Shown here piece by piece: positions 1-6,285 of a stretch of 11,209 nucleotides of DNA. This DNA is from Caldifarciminota bacterium (GTDB lineage Bacteria > Hydrothermota > Hydrothermia > B15-G9 > DRBW01), in NCBI GenBank assembly GCA_011042705.1, contig DRBW01000228.1, positions 1 to 11,209 on the forward strand. The letters are read 5' to 3'. Each line of letters opens with the position of its first letter. The stretch's first letter is position 1. The notes below the pieces were generated by a model. It saw nothing but the letters and a program-made list of their open reading frames with translations. It ran no database searches and was not told the origin of the DNA. The position numbers and the translations under genes were made by a program.

Positions 1-485
1 AATCTGTACAAATTAACCGTGAGCGTCAAAAGGGCGATAAAACCTATGCTAATTCCCAGATATAATGTTAATTTCTTTAAATTTTCGATATTCCCGTAGA
101 GGGCTTCTTCAACTGAGACAAACACGCCAAACCCCGAAAGCATCAAAAAGAACTTGGGGATAAATAGCTTGTAAGATTCAACATAGAACACAGAAAATCC
201 CATCCAGACGACCAGCAAAATATATATCCAATCGTACCTTGAAAATCTTTTCCGGATTATCTTATATATAGTCAGAAAAATCGCAATAGCAGAATAGAGT
301 GAAATCAGTACAATTTCATAGCTTTCTGAAATGCTCTTATAGGCTGCCTCAGCGAGACTTCTTGAGAAAGGTCTCATTACATAATAAAGAAAGGGGTAGA
401 GAATGGTTAGGGCCAAAGTCACAAGAATCAGACTGTAGGTGAATTTTTGTAGCCAACCATTATTTCGTTCCGTCGACGGGCTCAT
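1..485 (-). CDS. Multi-spanning membrane protein, N-terminal part (candidate O-antigen polymerase/ligase)
   Basis: The reverse strand is open from an ATG at 485 to the window edge (161 codons plus 2 nt, no stop), so the gene continues outside. The protein begins MSPSTERNNGWLQKF and shows about five hydrophobic segments (residues ~16-36, 57-76, 85-102, 108-124, 139-159), separated by short basic loops such as YKIIRKRFSRYD. There is an AGGAA about 8-12 nt upstream of the ATG. The start lies 33 bp downstream of the Wzc-type gene on the same strand, so it is probably the next gene of the polysaccharide operon. In that setting a polytopic inner-membrane protein is most often an O-antigen/capsule polymerase (Wzy), ligase (WaaL) or flippase (Wzx). 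No motif in this fragment separates these, and the role is inferred from position. The gene is visibly AT-richer than its neighbours, as is common for polymerase/flippase genes. Confidence 0.7.
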   Translation of the reverse strand, partial: MSPSTERNNGWLQKFTYSLILVTLALTILYPFLYYVMRPFSRSLAEAAYKSISESYEIVLISLYSAIAIFLTIYKIIRKRFSRYDWIYILLVVWMGFSVFYVESYKLFIPKFFLMLSGFGVFVSVEEALYGNIENLKKLTLYLGISIGFIALLTLTVNLYR

Positions 486-518
486 GGCTGCATGTTTCCT
501 GGGAACAAAGAAGTTAAC

Positions 519-2930
519 TTATCCCCTCTTGGTGAAATATCTCCACCAAGAACGCGATTTTTTCCCTTTTCTCTTTTCCCGCTCTTCGTAGCCGTAGTAT
601 TTGTAAGGGTAGTAGTAGCCGTAATGCTTCTGCAGGTGAATTGCATTGACAACAGCCCCGACCAGATTTACGTTCGCCCTCTTTAAGGCGCGCAACGCTG
701 CAACCAGGGCTGGCCTCTCAGTGTAGCCCGCCCTCACGACAAGAAGCAGGTTCTTAACTCTGTCGGCCATCGCAAGGGTATCGGAAACCAGCAATATGGG
801 AGCTGAATCGAAGATAACAGTGTCATAGCGATTGACAAGCTCGTTCAGCAGGCGGCCGAAGCTCTCCGAGTTTATGACCTCGAGGGTATTGACCACATCG
901 CTCCCGCATGTCAAAACCGCAAGGTCCCTCAGGAATTCTGGATGTTTTATCGCATCGTCGAGCGTCTCTTCTCCCTTCAGCACATCGGTAAAGCCCGGGC
1001 TCTTCGTCATTTCCAGGAACCTGTGAACGGAAGGATTCCTCATGTCGGCGTCCACCAGAATAACCCTCTCTCCTGCCTGCACGCTCGTTATGGCGAGATT
1101 GACGGCTGTGAGGGTTTTACCTTCCTCAGCCTTGGCGCTCGAGACCATGAAAGTCCTTATTGGCTCACCTGTGGATGCAAACTTCAGGTTAACTTTGAGC
1201 GAACGATAAGCCTCTACTGTCACGCTTTTGGGATCGAGGTTGGTGATAAGCCTGACGCGTGGTTCGGCGTCTTCGGCAGATTTTATGTAGGGTATATTAC
1301 CCAGAACCTGCACCCCGAGGAGCTCTTCGACCTCCTCGGGCGTTTTGACATTAACGTCCACGTACTCCAGAACAAAGGCTCCTCCAACGCCGAGGACGAG
1401 CCCGAGAATTGCTCCGAGAAGTACGTTCATCTTCTTCCTCGGCTTGATGGGAGCGATGGGTCTGGTGGCGTATTCTATCACTTTGGCATCGGTAGATTTC
1501 TGTGCCTCAGCGATCTTCGTCTCCTCGAGCTTGTTTATCAACATGGAATAGACGGCCCTGTTGGCTTCAACGTTCCTGGTGAGTTCTGCAAGCTGCACCT
1601 CTTTCTGGGGGAGAAGTTTCATCTGTGCCTCGTATTTCTTTATTAGCTGTTTCAGAGCGTTTATTCGGCCTTCGGTCGATTGAATTTTGGTTTCGCTCTC
1701 TATTATGCCAGCAATGAGGTTCTGGAAAATCGGGTCGCCGGCCGACGGTCCGCTCTTTAAAGCATTGGCCACGGCCCTGTTTAACTCTTCTTTGGTTTTG
1801 GCTATCTCTCTGTTAACAGCCACCACCTCGGGATGAAGTTCGGTGTACTTCTCGAGGAGCATCGCCTTCTGTATCTCGAGGGAGGTAAGCTTCTCTTTGA
1901 GAGACCTCACCAGCGGGTTGGAACTGACCTCCGGCGACGAAGCGGTCTGCTTGTACTTCTCGAAGGTGGCTGTCTTCTCGCCGAGCTGAGCCCTGAGGCT
2001 CGCGAGTTTGTGTTCGGCCTCCTGCTTCTCCGTCTCGGCCTTTGCCAGCTCCGACTGAAGGGCTGAGAGCCTCTCTATCAGCGTTCTCGCCGATTCATCG
2101 AGCAGAAAGATACCGGCCTTCTCCTTAAATGCCCTCAGGGAATCCTCTGCCAGCTTTAATTCTTTTTCAACTTTATTGAGCTGTTCCTCGAGGAAAGATC
2201 TGAGGGCCTTCGCCTCCTCCTGCATACCATAAAGGGTGAAAGCCACGTATTCGTCGGCCAGTGCATCGGCCATCTTCTTCACAAAATCAGGGGAACTTCC
2301 CTGGGCGCTTATAACTGCAAGATCCGTCTGCCCCTTCTGGGTGACCTTAAATATCCCTTTGAGGGAGAGAGCGACCCTGTCGGGGGCCGTGACGATAAAC
2401 TTGATCACAAGGGGATAATCTTTCCTTTTGGCCCTTATCAGGAAACCCAGAACGCCTCCGTTGAAGGGCTCCCCAAGACGTCCGTTCCCGATAACTGAGC
2501 CGTCGGGAGCAAATACCTGAAAATACTCACCTTTGAACTTAACGGTGTAAATACCTTCTTTTGCCTTCCTCGTGGTCCAGAGTGTGTCGAATTCAAAGGC
2601 ATCGACAGGCGTCAGGAAGGAAATATTGAGTCCGTGTTTCATAACGAGGTTCTCCAGGAGAGCTCTGGACTTGATGATCTCAATCTGACTCTGAACGGGG
2701 TCCACAGTTCTCAATGCGGGAGAGATCTCTGGAATCACATTCAGCCTGGTCTCTTTCAACGCGAGTTTCACGACAGAAGAAGCCTTATACACGGGCGGCG
2801 ACAGGAGGCTGAATATCCACGCCCCGAGAGTCGTGATCACAAAAACGACGATAATCAGGACCCTGTGCCTGTAGATCAGATTGATGTAATCGTAAAGGCT
2901 GACCTCCCTCCCCTTCTCCTCGGAATTCAT
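519..2930 (-). CDS. wzc: Wzc-type polysaccharide co-polymerase with BY-kinase (tyrosine autokinase) domain
   Basis: An 803-residue inner-membrane protein that would set chain length and drive export of a surface polysaccharide. Order of parts: short cytoplasmic N-terminus, TM1 at ~23-43, Wzz-like periplasmic region, long Glu/Lys/Leu-rich coiled coil (~237-325, and again ~345-470), GNVR-type segment around RNV 452-454, Pro-rich PIAPIKPRKK (491-500), TM2 ~502-522, then a cytoplasmic ATPase. The kinase part has an EAYR oligomerisation motif (573-576), Walker A SSAKAEEGKT (597-606), Walker A' VILVDADMR (623-631) and Walker B TVIFDSAP (704-711). A tyrosine cluster follows at 770-781 (eight Tyr in 12 residues), the usual autophosphorylation tail. 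Activator and kinase in one chain is the Gram-negative arrangement. The ATG start overlaps the upstream dehydrogenase stop by one base (TAATG), with AGGTGG 10 nt upstream, so translation is probably coupled. Family assignment is firm; activity is inferred. Confidence 0.95.
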   Translation of the reverse strand: MNSEEKGREVSLYDYINLIYRHRVLIIVVFVITTLGAWIFSLLSPPVYKASSVVKLALKETRLNVIPEISPALRTVDPVQSQIEIIKSRALLENLVMKHGLNISFLTPVDAFEFDTLWTTRKAKEGIYTVKFKGEYFQVFAPDGSVIGNGRLGEPFNGGVLGFLIRAKRKDYPLVIKFIVTAPDRVALSLKGIFKVTQKGQTDLAVISAQGSSPDFVKKMADALADEYVAFTLYGMQEEAKALRSFLEEQLNKVEKELKLAEDSLRAFKEKAGIFLLDESARTLIERLSALQSELAKAETEKQEAEHKLASLRAQLGEKTATFEKYKQTASSPEVSSNPLVRSLKEKLTSLEIQKAMLLEKYTELHPEVVAVNREIAKTKEELNRAVANALKSGPSAGDPIFQNLIAGIIESETKIQSTEGRINALKQLIKKYEAQMKLLPQKEVQLAELTRNVEANRAVYSMLINKLEETKIAEAQKSTDAKVIEYATRPIAPIKPRKKMNVLLGAILGLVLGVGGAFVLEYVDVNVKTPEEVEELLGVQVLGNIPYIKSAEDAEPRVRLITNLDPKSVTVEAYRSLKVNLKFASTGEPIRTFMVSSAKAEEGKTLTAVNLAITSVQAGERVILVDADMRNPSVHRFLEMTKSPGFTDVLKGEETLDDAIKHPEFLRDLAVLTCGSDVVNTLEVINSESFGRLLNELVNRYDTVIFDSAPILLVSDTLAMADRVKNLLLVVRAGYTERPALVAALRALKRANVNLVGAVVNAIHLQKHYGYYYPYKYYGYEEREKRKGKKSRSWWRYFTKRG

Positions 2931-4243
2931 TAAAGTTTCACCACCTTTCCCCTGATGAGATTTTCCGACAACCCCTTCGTTGCGTTTTTCGTGTCCACGA
3001 CAAGCCTGGCATTTTTCACTATAAATTCATAATCGTAAACGCTGTGATCAGTGGTAATGATAACGCAATCGGTCTGTTTTAGTCTATCACCGGTGAGCTC
3101 CACCGAGTCCCTGAAATGCCCGTTTATGCGGGCTCTGGGCACGAAGGGATCGTTGTACTCGACAGATGCCCCTTTAATTTCCAGGAGTTTGATCACGTCA
3201 AAGGCGGGAGATTCGCGCGTATCGTTGACATCCTTCTTATAGGCTATGCCCAGAACGAGAATCTTTGACCCCTTTACGCTCTTCATGTGCTCGTTCAACG
3301 CATCGGCCACCCTCTCCACGACGTATCGAGGCATCGATGTGTTTATCTCCGACGCAACCTCTATCATCCTGGCGTTATAGTTGAGGGTCCTCAGCTTCCA
3401 GGAAAGGTAAAGCGGATCAATGGGAATGCAGTGGCCCCCTATACCTGGCCCGGGATAAAACTTCATGAAACCAAAAGGCTTCGTCGCTGCCGCCTCTATT
3501 ACTTCCCACACATCAACTCCCAGGATGTTGCACATTATAGCCATCTCGTTGGCGAGAGCGATGTTAATGCTCCTGAAGGTGTTTTCGAGCAGCTTCGACA
3601 TCTCGGCCACCTTACAGGAAGACACCGGGACAACTTTCTCCAGAACCCGGCTGTACAGGTAAGAAACGATTTCGGTACTGTCCTTGTTGATCCCGCCCAC
3701 CACTTTGGGCGTGTTCTTGACGGTGTAGACCCTGTTGCCCGGATCGATCCTTTCCGGTGAAAAGGCAAGGTAAAAATCGGTCCCGGCCTTCAGGCCGCTC
3801 TTCTCAAGCGTTGGCCTGACCAGCTCGTCGGTGGTTCCGGGATAGGTCGTGCTCTCTAAGGATACCACATGCCCCCGTTTGAGGTATTTTTTGATCTCCG
3901 AAAGAGCTGACATTATATACGATATGTCGGGATCGCGCGTTTTCGAAAGGGGTGTTGGAACACAGATTATTATCGCATCTACCTCCCCGATCCGACTGAA
4001 TTCGGTCGTCGCCACAAGCCCCCCTTCTTCCTGTGCCCGTTTCAGGTCCCTGTCACTTATATCGGGAATGTAACTCCTGCCGGAATTGATCGCATCGGTT
4101 TTTTTTCTGTCTATGTCAATTCCGACGACCGGAAAGCCTCCCTTTGCGAATTCCACGGCAAGCGGAAGCCCAACATATCCAAGCCCCACCACAGCCACTT
4201 TGTAGTTCCTCTCATCTATTTTCTTCTTAAGTTCGTCGATCAT
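2930..4243 (-). CDS. UDP-N-acetylhexosamine 6-dehydrogenase (WbpA/UDP-glucose dehydrogenase superfamily)
   Basis: A 437-residue cytoplasmic enzyme expected to oxidise C6 of a UDP-N-acetylhexosamine to the uronic acid in two NAD+-dependent steps, giving an acidic precursor for the surface polymer. Visible signatures: Rossmann fingerprint GLGYVGLP (20-27) followed by an acidic GIDID (41-45), VPTPL (95-99), STTYPGTT (131-138), FSPER (161-165), and the catalytic-cysteine motif GGHCIPIDP with Cys272. The flanking YPGPGIGGHCIPIDPLYLSW resembles WbpA-type (UDP-GlcNAc/GalNAc) enzymes more than UDP-glucose dehydrogenases, so I favour an N-acetyl sugar; the exact substrate is uncertain. A longer reading frame opens at 4312, but the ATG at 4243 is chosen because it shares its A with the stop codon of the upstream export gene (TGATG), has GGTGA upstream, and gives the usual family N-terminus just before the Rossmann fold. 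Confidence 0.93.
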   Translation of the reverse strand: MIDELKKKIDERNYKVAVVGLGYVGLPLAVEFAKGGFPVVGIDIDRKKTDAINSGRSYIPDISDRDLKRAQEEGGLVATTEFSRIGEVDAIIICVPTPLSKTRDPDISYIMSALSEIKKYLKRGHVVSLESTTYPGTTDELVRPTLEKSGLKAGTDFYLAFSPERIDPGNRVYTVKNTPKVVGGINKDSTEIVSYLYSRVLEKVVPVSSCKVAEMSKLLENTFRSINIALANEMAIMCNILGVDVWEVIEAAATKPFGFMKFYPGPGIGGHCIPIDPLYLSWKLRTLNYNARMIEVASEINTSMPRYVVERVADALNEHMKSVKGSKILVLGIAYKKDVNDTRESPAFDVIKLLEIKGASVEYNDPFVPRARINGHFRDSVELTGDRLKQTDCVIITTDHSVYDYEFIVKNARLVVDTKNATKGLSENLIRGKVVKL

Positions 4244-4815
4244 CACTTCACCGTCCTGTATATCGACCAGATTATGGCCACTGTGGAAACAAAATAGTAC
4301 CAGTCCCTCCACTGGGGCCAGAACTTCTTCGGAATATAGATAACATCCCCCGATTTCAGCCCCACATCTGTCACTCTCTGTCCCGATTCGATCGCCTTCT
4401 TGAGATTTATCTTGATGGTCCTGCCGCCTCTTTTAATCTTCGCCTTTTTGAGATTTGCCCTACTCGTTGTCCCTCCGGCTCTTGCTATGGCATCAAATAT
4501 CCTATCGGTAATACTAACGGCATAGACACCGGGCCTTCTCACCTCGCCGAGTATGCTGATCTTGAACATCGGGGTGACGGTGATGAAGGGGTCCTTTATG
4601 TATTCAGAATAAAGGACGTTCAGGCTGTCCTGTAGCTGTCTCGGTGTCAGAGAGGCAACCTTTATAGGCCCGACGAGAGGGAAGGTCACGACCGTGTCAA
4701 TATCTACTATGAAAGAATCCGACAGATCCGGATGTCTCCAGATTTTCACGTAAACTATATCGCCGGGCTGAAAGAATCCTCCCAAAAGGGAAAACAACAG
4801 TATAGATGTAAGCAA
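4243..4815 (-). CDS. Short Wza-like polysaccharide export protein (PES + single SLBB domain)
   Basis: A 190-residue protein, first gene of the leftward operon. It has a very short hydrophobic leader (MLTSILLFSLLGGFF), then a polysaccharide-export domain beginning QPGDIVYVKIWRHPDLS (16-32) with SEYIKDPFITVTP (70-82). A soluble-ligand-binding beta-grasp (SLBB) domain follows, with the hallmark GEVRRPGVY (90-98) and closing LKSGDVIYIP (153-162). The C-terminus is a Trp/Tyr-rich hydrophobic segment (~172-187), comparable to the amphipathic outer-membrane helix of Wza. Canonical Wza is about twice as long and a lipoprotein; there is no cysteine or lipobox here. The start is TTG at 4815: an AGGAGG lies 9 nt upstream, an in-frame stop precedes it, and the nearby ATG (4822) is out of frame and too close to the Shine-Dalgarno. 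Family call is firm; whether it alone forms the outer-membrane pore is uncertain. Confidence 0.88.
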   Translation of the reverse strand: MLTSILLFSLLGGFFQPGDIVYVKIWRHPDLSDSFIVDIDTVVTFPLVGPIKVASLTPRQLQDSLNVLYSEYIKDPFITVTPMFKISILGEVRRPGVYAVSITDRIFDAIARAGGTTSRANLKKAKIKRGGRTIKINLKKAIESGQRVTDVGLKSGDVIYIPKKFWPQWRDWYYFVSTVAIIWSIYRTVK

Positions 4816-4824
4816 TACCCATTA

Positions 4825-4830
4825 CCTCCT
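4825..4830 (-). promoter_or_regulatory. Shine-Dalgarno AGGAGG that selects a TTG start
   Basis: On the minus strand AGGAGG is followed by a 9-nt spacer and the TTG that opens the export-protein frame. The only in-frame codons before the TTG are GTA and TGG, preceded by a TAA stop. An ATG just 2 nt past the AGGAGG is in another frame and badly spaced. TTG initiation may lower the yield of this first operon gene. Confidence 0.75.
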
Positions 4831-4898
4831 ATTGCGAGGATATATTAAATTACACCCAACCCATAGTCAACAACTCGAAGTTCTTCCCGTTGAGAAAA

Positions 4899-4927
4899 TA
4901 AATACATATATGTGCAATTTCTGTCAA
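4899..4927 (-). promoter_or_regulatory. Candidate sigma-70 promoter of the polysaccharide operon
   Basis: Minus strand: a perfect TTGACA -35 (4927-4922), a 17-nt spacer, then TATTTA (4904-4899) in an AT-rich run (CATATATGTATTTATTT). The -35 and spacing are ideal; the -10 is poor (three of six consensus positions). Transcription would start near 4892, leaving a ~76-nt leader before the TTG start. The call rests on sequence only. Confidence 0.5.
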
Positions 4928-5014
4928 GTGATTACGTAGGGATCAAAACAAGGGGCAAAATAGGGCCGGCAGTCCGTATTTAAAGGGAAACAGTCACCTC
5001 CAGAAAATACCCCC

Positions 5015-5043
5015 TTGACAGATCAGGCGTCATAGTGTATTAG
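5015..5043 (+). promoter_or_regulatory. Candidate sigma-70 promoter of the GntR-ABC-envelope operon
   Basis: Perfect TTGACA at 5015-5020, a 17-bp spacer and TATTAG at 5038-5043 (four of six -10 positions). Transcription would begin near 5050. The -10 box lies inside the left arm of a 9-bp inverted repeat, the usual geometry of an autorepressed GntR-family promoter. Confidence 0.65.
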
Positions 5044-5054
5044 TTAGCTATGAC
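5029..5054. repeat. Second inverted repeat interleaved with the operator
   Basis: GTCATAG (5029-5035) and CTATGAC (5048-5054) form 7-bp arms around a 12-bp centre. Its axis is at 5041.5, exactly 8 bp upstream of the axis of the 9-bp repeat (5049.5), and its right arm fills most of that repeat's central gap. The order is A, B, A-inverted, B-inverted. It may be a second protein site or part of a compound operator. Confidence 0.45.
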
Positions 5055-5065
5055 ACTAATACAAT
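5034..5065. promoter_or_regulatory. Inverted-repeat operator, probably for the GntR/YtrA-type repressor
   Basis: TGTATTAGT (5036-5044) and ACTAATACA (5055-5063) are perfect inverted arms around a 10-bp centre. One outer pair (5034/5065) also matches, giving 10 of 11 pairs over the full span. The left arm covers the -10 box of the rightward promoter, so occupancy should block transcription. GT...AC palindromes upstream of their own operon are typical of YtrA-subfamily GntR regulators, and such a gene starts 160 bp downstream. Assignment to that protein is inference. Confidence 0.6.
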
Positions 5066-5224
5066 CGGTGGGATTTCAGGAAAACATCAAATTTGACGTG
5101 CATCTTTCACGCCGTAGTCACTGGATCTGCAGAAAACATGCAGTAAGAGCGCACGTTTTATCATCCGTATCATGGAGAGACATAGCAATTGCCATTTCGT
5201 CAGAAAACAGGACAAAACAGCCCG

Positions 5225-5590
5225 ATGAAGTTTGACGAGACAAGGCCGATCTACATTCAGATTATGGAAAACTTAAAGAGCAAGATCGCAAGGGGAGAAT
5301 TAAAGCCGGGGGACAAACTCCCCTCGGTCCGGGAGCTCTCGGGCAAAATAGGCGTGAACCCCAATACGATTGCCAGGGCTTACTCTGAGCTCGAAAGAGA
5401 GGGCGTTATTATGACGAGAAGGGGACAGGGAACCTATGTGACCGATGATCCACGGAAGGTCACGGAAATACGCGAAGAAATGGCAGCCTCCGCCCTTTCT
5501 ACCTTTCTTGAAAGCCTGAGAGCTCTCGGACTCTCCAGAGATGAGATCCTCTCGTTGATCGCGAAAAATCTCGAGGAGGATGAGAGATGA
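5225..5590 (+). CDS. GntR-family transcriptional repressor, YtrA subfamily
   Basis: A 121-residue DNA-binding protein. The N-terminus MKFDETRPIYIQI is the standard opening of small YtrA-type GntR regulators. The winged helix-turn-helix follows: ARGELKPGDKLPSVREL (22-38), recognition-helix region GVNPNTIARAYSELEREG (43-60), and wing RRGQGTYV (65-72). The remaining ~49 residues (EIREEMAASALSTFLESLRALG onward) form the short helical dimerisation tail of this subfamily, with no room for a ligand domain such as FCD or UTRA. A TTG frame start at 5189 exists, but the ATG at 5225 fits the family N-terminus; its AGGA is weak and 12-15 nt upstream. The stop overlaps the next start (ATGA), with AGGAGG inside this gene's 3' end. 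It probably represses its own operon through the palindrome at 5034-5065, responding to envelope-active compounds as YtrA relatives do; the inducer is unknown. Confidence 0.92.
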   Translation: MKFDETRPIYIQIMENLKSKIARGELKPGDKLPSVRELSGKIGVNPNTIARAYSELEREGVIMTRRGQGTYVTDDPRKVTEIREEMAASALSTFLESLRALGLSRDEILSLIAKNLEEDER

Positions 5591-6285
5591 AAGCTGCTCT
5601 GGAAATCAAAGGGCTTCACAAGCGGTTTCCCGGCGTATGGGCGCTCAGAGGGATAGACATCACCCTGGATGCCGGAAGGGTGATGGGACTCGTTGGACCA
5701 AACGGAAGCGGGAAAACAACCCTTTTGAGCATACTCATGGGCCACAAGAAACCCACAAAGGGAGAGGTGCGGATTTTCGGCATGAAACCCGGGAAAAGGG
5801 TCAGAGAAATAACATCCTATGTGCCAGAGATCGACCATCTTTATGGATGGATGACCGTGAAGGAGATGGCCGATTTCACAGCTGGTTTTTATCGGAGCTG
5901 GAATCCATCGAAGTTCAGGGAACTGCTCGAATTCATGGATTTGAACCCCTCATTTAAGATAGGTAACCTTTCCAGGGGAATGAGGGCGAGGCTCAAATTG
6001 AGCCTCGCCCTCGCCGCGGATCCAAAGCTTCTCCTGCTCGACGAGCCCCTCTCGGGAATAGACCCTCTATCCAGGGACAAAATTCTGGAGGCCTTCATAA
6101 AATGGTTCCAGTTCGGCGAGCAGACGGTCATCTTTTCCACCCATATAGTCAGGGAAGCGGAAAAGCTCTTCGATTACGTCGTTTTCCTGGGCGACGGAGA
6201 GATAATCTTGCAGGGAGAGCCCGATGAACTCAGGAACCGCTACGGCAGGTCCATAGAGGACATAATGAAGGAGGTTTACAGATGA
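5587..6285 (+). CDS. ABC transporter ATP-binding protein (YtrB/CcmA-like, ABC-2 type)
   Basis: A 232-residue cytoplasmic ATPase that should power the permease encoded next. Motifs in order: Walker A GPNGSGKTT (37-45); a Q-loop region YVPEIDHLY (78-86) with Glu81 where Gln is usual; variant signature NLSRGMRARLKL (127-138) in place of LSGGQ; Walker B LLLLDEP (148-154); D-loop SGIDP (156-160); and switch His186 in STH. The VPE and LS.GM variants are common in the YtrB/BcrA-like branch and do not suggest inactivity. The C-terminus is short, without an accessory domain. The start ATG overlaps the GntR stop by 4 bp and sits 7 nt after an AGGAGG, implying coupled translation. A near-perfect 31-bp palindrome lies over the signature-motif codons (5982-6012). 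The substrate is unknown; peptide antibiotics or lipid intermediates are typical of relatives. Confidence 0.95.
   Translation: MKAALEIKGLHKRFPGVWALRGIDITLDAGRVMGLVGPNGSGKTTLLSILMGHKKPTKGEVRIFGMKPGKRVREITSYVPEIDHLYGWMTVKEMADFTAGFYRSWNPSKFRELLEFMDLNPSFKIGNLSRGMRARLKLSLALAADPKLLLLDEPLSGIDPLSRDKILEAFIKWFQFGEQTVIFSTHIVREAEKLFDYVVFLGDGEIILQGEPDELRNRYGRSIEDIMKEVYR
5982..6012. repeat. 31-bp palindrome with perfect 15-bp arms inside the ABC ATPase gene
   Basis: GAGGGCGAGGCTCAA (5982-5996) and TTGAGCCTCGCCCTC (5998-6012) are exact inverted copies around a single A at 5997. Pairing stops beyond both ends. It encodes residues of RARLKLSLAL just after the ABC signature, where AGG-GCG-AGG-CTC codons mirror GCC-CTC codons. 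In mRNA it would fold into a very stable GC-rich stem; there is no following T-run, so it is not an ordinary terminator. Confidence 0.85.

Larger units (their letters stand above)
4816..5224. other. Divergent intergenic region between the polysaccharide and GntR-ABC operons
   Basis: These 409 bp separate two operons that point away from each other. They hold a candidate leftward promoter (4899-4927), a candidate rightward promoter (5015-5043), two interleaved inverted repeats (5029-5065) and a ~175-nt untranslated leader before the GntR start. The two TTGACA boxes are about 87 bp apart, so each operon seems to have its own promoter. The segment 4928-5014 shows only a weak 6-bp inverted repeat (GTATTT 4976-4981, AAATAC 5005-5010). 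I see no tRNA, riboswitch or terminator hairpin. A 61-codon frame (5050-5235) runs through the leader but has no recognisable protein character. Confidence 0.7.

Noticed and set aside
942..1646. 234-codon plus-strand frame antisense to the Wzc-type gene
   Set aside because: Low-complexity basic translation with no domain; it lies wholly opposite a gene with clear family motifs and is a codon-bias shadow.
4244..4312. N-terminal extension of the dehydrogenase (start at 4312)
   Set aside because: The extra 23 residues read out of frame through the 3' end of the export gene and do not resemble the family N-terminus; the ATG at 4243 has a coupled stop/start and GGTGA upstream.
5127..5143. CTGCA...TGCAG hairpin in the GntR leader
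   Set aside because: Only 5 bp of stem with a 7-nt loop, no T-run and no larger fold around it; it is within chance expectation.
5189..5224. TTG start giving the GntR protein 12 extra residues
   Set aside because: A GGAG is present upstream, but MKFDETRPIYIQI at 5225 is the usual family N-terminus; the extension adds nothing conserved.
5580..5957. 125-codon plus-strand frame overlapping the ABC ATPase
   Set aside because: Out-of-frame shadow; the ATPase frame carries all Walker and signature motifs.
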